A DNA stretch of 7,489 bases from Archaeoglobaceae archaeon (GTDB lineage: Archaea; Halobacteriota; Archaeoglobi; Archaeoglobales; Archaeoglobaceae). The DNA is taken from positions 1 to 7,489 of the forward strand of contig JALVYA010000191.1 in assembly GCA_027038095.1 (NCBI GenBank), written 5' to 3'. Position 1 is the first letter of the stretch; every line of letters begins with the position of its first letter. Positions 5,600 through 7,489 of this stretch are shown here, piece after piece. A program made the translations under genes and the position numbers. Under the pieces are notes generated by a model that did no database searches, had not been told where the DNA came from, and was given only the letters and a program-made list of their open reading frames with translations.

Positions 5600-6301
5600 A
5601 TGAAAGTCGTGTTTTTCAGGCCGGAAAGCAGAGCTGGAGAACTTGAAGTTTTCAGGAAAGAAGGGTTCGAAGTTTTGCACGCACCGCTTCTCGATACCGT
5701 TGCTGATGAAAAAGAGGTCAGGAGATTTGAAAGCGAAGAGTTCGATGCCGCCATAGTCACGAGCAAGACGGCGGTGGAGGTGCTGGAGAAGTACGACCTC
5801 GTAAAAAAATTGAAGGGAAAAAAGGTAATAGCAATAGGATCCAAAACAGCCGAAAAGCTCAGAAATCACGGAATAGAGAGCGAGCTACCGGAAAAGTTCG
5901 ATTCGGAAAGCGTGGCTAAGGAGTTCAGAGACAAACTGTCCGGCATGAAAATTGCGCTGCTGAGAAGCGATAAGGGAGATCCAGTCCTCCTGAACGTGGG
6001 AAATGCCGAGGAGTTCAAGCTTTACAGAATAGTCCCGAAGAAGGGGGAGGAACAGATCAGACTCGTGAAAAAAGTCTGCGAGGGACAGGTCGACTTCGTC
6101 GTTTTTTCAAGCAGAATGATGGTAAGAACGTTCTTTGAGCTTTGCAATGAGTTGAAGCTCGGCAAACCTCAGTGCAAAGTAATAGCAATAGGCCCGCCAA
6201 CGAAGAGGGAGCTGGAAAAATTCGGAGTTGAAAGCTTGGTTCCCGAAGAGTACACGTTTGATGGTGTTCTGAGGTTGCTCAGGTCTCTGGCTGAGGGTTG
6301 A
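5600..6301 (+). CDS. hemD: Uroporphyrinogen-III synthase
   Basis: 233 residues, within the normal 230-270 range. It closes and inverts ring D of hydroxymethylbilane to give uroporphyrinogen III, the precursor of siroheme, heme (archaeal alternative route), cobalamin and F430. The fold is two alpha/beta halves: the first runs from KVVFFRP (2-8) through AAIVTSKTAVEVL (50-62) and VIAIGSKTAEKL (76-87); the second has ALLRSDKG (119-126), LYRIVP (141-146, with the conserved Tyr), FVVFSSRMMVRTFFEL (166-181), VIAIGPPTKREL (194-205) and the closing VPEEYTFDGVLRLL (214-227). The repeated KVIAIG...T strand in the two halves is the family's pseudo-symmetry. ATG at 5600 has AGGTG five bases upstream. No other tetrapyrrole gene is in view. 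It is divergent from the membrane protein gene, with only 46 bp between starts. Confidence 0.93.
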   Translation: MKVVFFRPESRAGELEVFRKEGFEVLHAPLLDTVADEKEVRRFESEEFDAAIVTSKTAVEVLEKYDLVKKLKGKKVIAIGSKTAEKLRNHGIESELPEKFDSESVAKEFRDKLSGMKIALLRSDKGDPVLLNVGNAEEFKLYRIVPKKGEEQIRLVKKVCEGQVDFVVFSSRMMVRTFFELCNELKLGKPQCKVIAIGPPTKRELEKFGVESLVPEEYTFDGVLRLLRSLAEG

Positions 6302-6323
6302 GGGAGGGGTTAAAGTCCAGACT

Positions 6324-6345
6324 TAATCAGAATTTAATCAGAATT
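6324..6345. repeat. Perfect 11-bp tandem duplication
   Basis: TAATCAGAATT occurs twice head to tail, without mismatch, in the 81-bp gap between the convergent hemD and winged-helix genes. The rest of this gap shows only a T5 run. Confidence 0.85.
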
Positions 6346-6374
6346 CAGCGGGCAACTATGAGCTTAAGTTCATC

Positions 6375-6379
6375 TTTTT
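6375..6379 (+). terminator. Candidate T-run terminator of hemD
   Basis: A T5 run about 75 bases past the hemD stop, just before the end of the convergent winged-helix gene. Confidence 0.3.
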
Positions 6380-6382
6380 AGT

Positions 6383-7237
6383 TTAAAGCCCGAAAAATTT
6401 TCTGTACTCGTCTTTAAGGAAAACGACGTTTCCCCTGCCCACCTTAACCTTCTCTATGTAACCCCTCCTTTCGAGGTCGGTGAGTATTAAGCTCACCTTT
6501 GCCTCGGAGTAACCGAGTTTCTTCCTGAGCTCCTTTTGAGTTATCCTGCCCCCAGCCCTGACTATTTCATCAAGAGCCTCCGCCAGGTCTTCCGGTAAGC
6601 ACGGAACACCTTTTTCGAGCTCTTTAACTTCCGTTTTAACTTCCTTTTCTTCCGGCATTTCCGGTTTGACGGGTTCCACTTTCACGGGTTTTTCAGGTTC
6701 AGGGCTTAACTCGCAAGCACCGCTGTCAGACTCGACCTTTCGCTTTTTGAAGCCTTTAAACAGATAGAACGCCACGAGCACACCCGCAATCAGTGAAGAT
6801 ACGAAAATCACGTATAATGATACGTTGTTTTGTCCGCCGGAAGCAGGAGTTGCAGAGGGGGCTGGAAACTCAACGTCTGGCTGGGTGAAGTTGAAGTTCA
6901 GAGGTGGAAAGAGAATTAAATCTACTATGTAGCTACCGCTGGCGTTTTCTATGGTAATGTTGTCTTCCGTGTAAAGCACAAGCCTTCCATTTTTGTAGTA
7001 AAACGCCCTTATTACGTAGTGTCCGGGAGGCAGATTGAAGGAGTAATTCCCGTTTGGAGTTACGAGCCTCTGCTCGGGCGTTGTGTTGACGACGACTATC
7101 GCTTTCGGGAGGGGCTTCAAATTCTCCCAGTTGTAAACAACGCCGTGAACGATTGCAGCGCTTACGGGAGCGAGCGCAATCAGCGTAAAAACGATTGTGA
7201 AAACGGCAATCGTGGAAATCCCTGTTTTCAGCGACAT
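6383..7237 (-). CDS. Membrane-anchored winged-helix protein with extracytoplasmic beta domain
   Basis: 284 residues with a clear domain order. Residues 1-28 are a signal peptide or anchor (hydrophobic 8-27, ending PVSAA). Residues 29-112 look like a carboxypeptidase-regulatory/Ig-like beta domain (IVHGVVYNWENLKPLP, then NGNYSFNLPPGHYVIRAFY), placed outside, with several N-x-S/T sequons. A Pro/Ser/Ala linker covers 118-138. One TM helix spans about 140-161, followed by KGFKKRK, consistent with the C-terminus being cytoplasmic. Residues 168-210 are a Pro/Glu/Lys-rich spacer. Residues 214-284 form a winged helix: helices at 215-227, 233-241 and 244-258, with the wing at YIEKVKVGRGNVVFL (260-274). 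This suggests a membrane-tethered DNA-binding regulator sensing an outside signal, a type known in archaea; ligand and targets are unknown. No Shine-Dalgarno is seen and TATA sits about 25-31 bases before ATG. Confidence 0.85.
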   Translation of the reverse strand: MSLKTGISTIAVFTIVFTLIALAPVSAAIVHGVVYNWENLKPLPKAIVVVNTTPEQRLVTPNGNYSFNLPPGHYVIRAFYYKNGRLVLYTEDNITIENASGSYIVDLILFPPLNFNFTQPDVEFPAPSATPASGGQNNVSLYVIFVSSLIAGVLVAFYLFKGFKKRKVESDSGACELSPEPEKPVKVEPVKPEMPEEKEVKTEVKELEKGVPCLPEDLAEALDEIVRAGGRITQKELRKKLGYSEAKVSLILTDLERRGYIEKVKVGRGNVVFLKDEYRKFFGL

Positions 7238-7258
7238 CAGATATAGGTTTTCGTGGCA

Positions 7259-7280
7259 GTATAAATATAAATCTATTAAG
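7259..7280 (-). promoter_or_regulatory. BRE/TATA promoter of the winged-helix membrane gene, (near-)leaderless
   Basis: On the minus strand, CTTAATAG precedes ATTTATATTTATAC. The two overlapping TATA registers are centred about 25 and 31 bases before ATG 7237. Either puts the transcript start within a few bases of the start codon, and no Shine-Dalgarno is present. Confidence 0.6.
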
Positions 7281-7312
7281 ATTCAAAATCACCTGCACAT
7301 TGCAGGTTGAAT
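7281..7312. repeat. Long imperfect inverted repeat (operator or terminator hairpin)
   Basis: ACCTGCA (7291-7297), a three-base centre CAT, and TGCAGGT (7301-7307) form a perfect 7-3-7 inverted repeat. It is extended by ATTCA (7281-7285) pairing with TGAAT (7308-7312) if AAATC (7286-7290) is bulged, giving 12 pairs in all. It lies between the end of the PAPS-reductase-like gene and the promoter of the winged-helix gene, followed on the minus strand by GATTTTGAATCTTAAT. It could be a terminator hairpin for the former or an operator for the latter. Confidence 0.7.
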
Positions 7313-7328
7313 GTCGCCTTTACCTTTT

Positions 7329-7489
7329 TCAGCGACCTTTCAGGTTAAGCTTGCCGAGAATGTACCTCTCCCAGTCGCTCATGGACGGGCAGATTGAGCA
7401 TCCAATTCTGTAAAAACCCATGTAGTAAAGAGGGTGAAGCTCAACCCCGTTCAGAATCGAGTAAAGCTGGACAGCCGATCCACTCCAGT
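7329..7489 (-). CDS. PAPS reductase-family protein, C-terminal fragment (5' end outside window)
   Basis: The last 52 codons of a gene entering from the right edge, too short to stand out as a long reading frame. Counting from the window edge, the translation begins WSGSAVQLYSILNG, followed by LHPLYYMGFYRIGCSICPS and a TGA stop at 7331-7329. The pattern W-x(4)-VQLYS-x(7)-PLY-x-x-G-x-x-RIGC-x-x-CP matches the C-terminal part of archaeal phosphoadenosine-phosphosulphate-reductase-like proteins (adenine nucleotide alpha-hydrolase fold), where the Cys pair is thought to help hold an Fe-S cluster. Whether it acts on APS/PAPS, in thiolation or otherwise cannot be judged, because the PP-loop lies outside the window. 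Downstream on its strand is an inverted repeat followed by U-rich sequence, a possible terminator. Confidence 0.78.
   Translation of the reverse strand, partial: WSGSAVQLYSILNGVELHPLYYMGFYRIGCSICPSMSDWERYILGKLNLKGR

Noticed and set aside
5554..5844. 97-codon N-terminal extension of the membrane-protein gene
   Set aside because: It is low-complexity Ser/Thr sequence exactly antisense to hemD; the promoter and TM pattern fit the ATG at 5553.
6933..7298. 121-codon minus-strand frame and a 75-codon plus-strand frame (7019-7246) near the winged-helix gene start
   Set aside because: Shadows of the signal-peptide and beta-domain coding region; no motif, and the Arg/Asn/Cys composition is unlike the real genes here.

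Overview
The window looks like chromosomal DNA from a hyperthermophilic euryarchaeon, most likely of the Archaeoglobales. Supporting signs are an archaeal-type alanyl-tRNA synthetase C-terminus, archaeal aIF1 (SUI1), a HerA ATPase, a UPF0212/DUF555 protein (a family I know only from archaea), BRE/TATA promoters in place of -35/-10 boxes, and Lys/Glu-rich proteins. The lineage is an inference from gene content and style; no database was searched.

Layout, left to right. (1) 1-750 (+): 3' end of alaS. (2) 747-3541 (-): a compact set transcribed leftward, herA, then a UPF0212 gene, then a Cas4-like iron-sulphur nuclease-family gene. The last two overlap by ATGA. alaS and the nuclease gene converge and share a palindromic TTAA that supplies both stop codons. 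(3) 3616-3924 (-): the aIF1 gene with its own BRE/TATA. (4) 4058-5553 (-): a polytopic membrane protein gene overlapping, by GTGA, a fumarylacetoacetate-hydrolase-family gene. (5) 5600-6301 (+): hemD (uroporphyrinogen-III synthase), divergent from the membrane gene across 46 bp. (6) 6383-7237 (-): a membrane-anchored protein with a signal peptide, an outside beta domain, one TM helix and a cytoplasmic winged helix. (7) 7329-7489 (-): the C-terminus of an archaeal PAPS-reductase-family protein.

Most genes are housekeeping or conserved archaeal genes, and no CRISPR array, tRNA, rRNA, transposon or prophage gene is visible. The most interesting points are these. The herA cluster lacks the usual nurA/mre11/rad50 neighbours and instead carries a Cas4-like protein whose cluster cysteines are intact but whose catalytic residues look altered. 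HerA has a long charged C-terminal tail. UPF0212 shows a clear internal duplication. The membrane-tethered winged-helix gene has an apparently (near-)leaderless promoter, with a strong inverted repeat just upstream that could be an operator or the terminator of the preceding gene.
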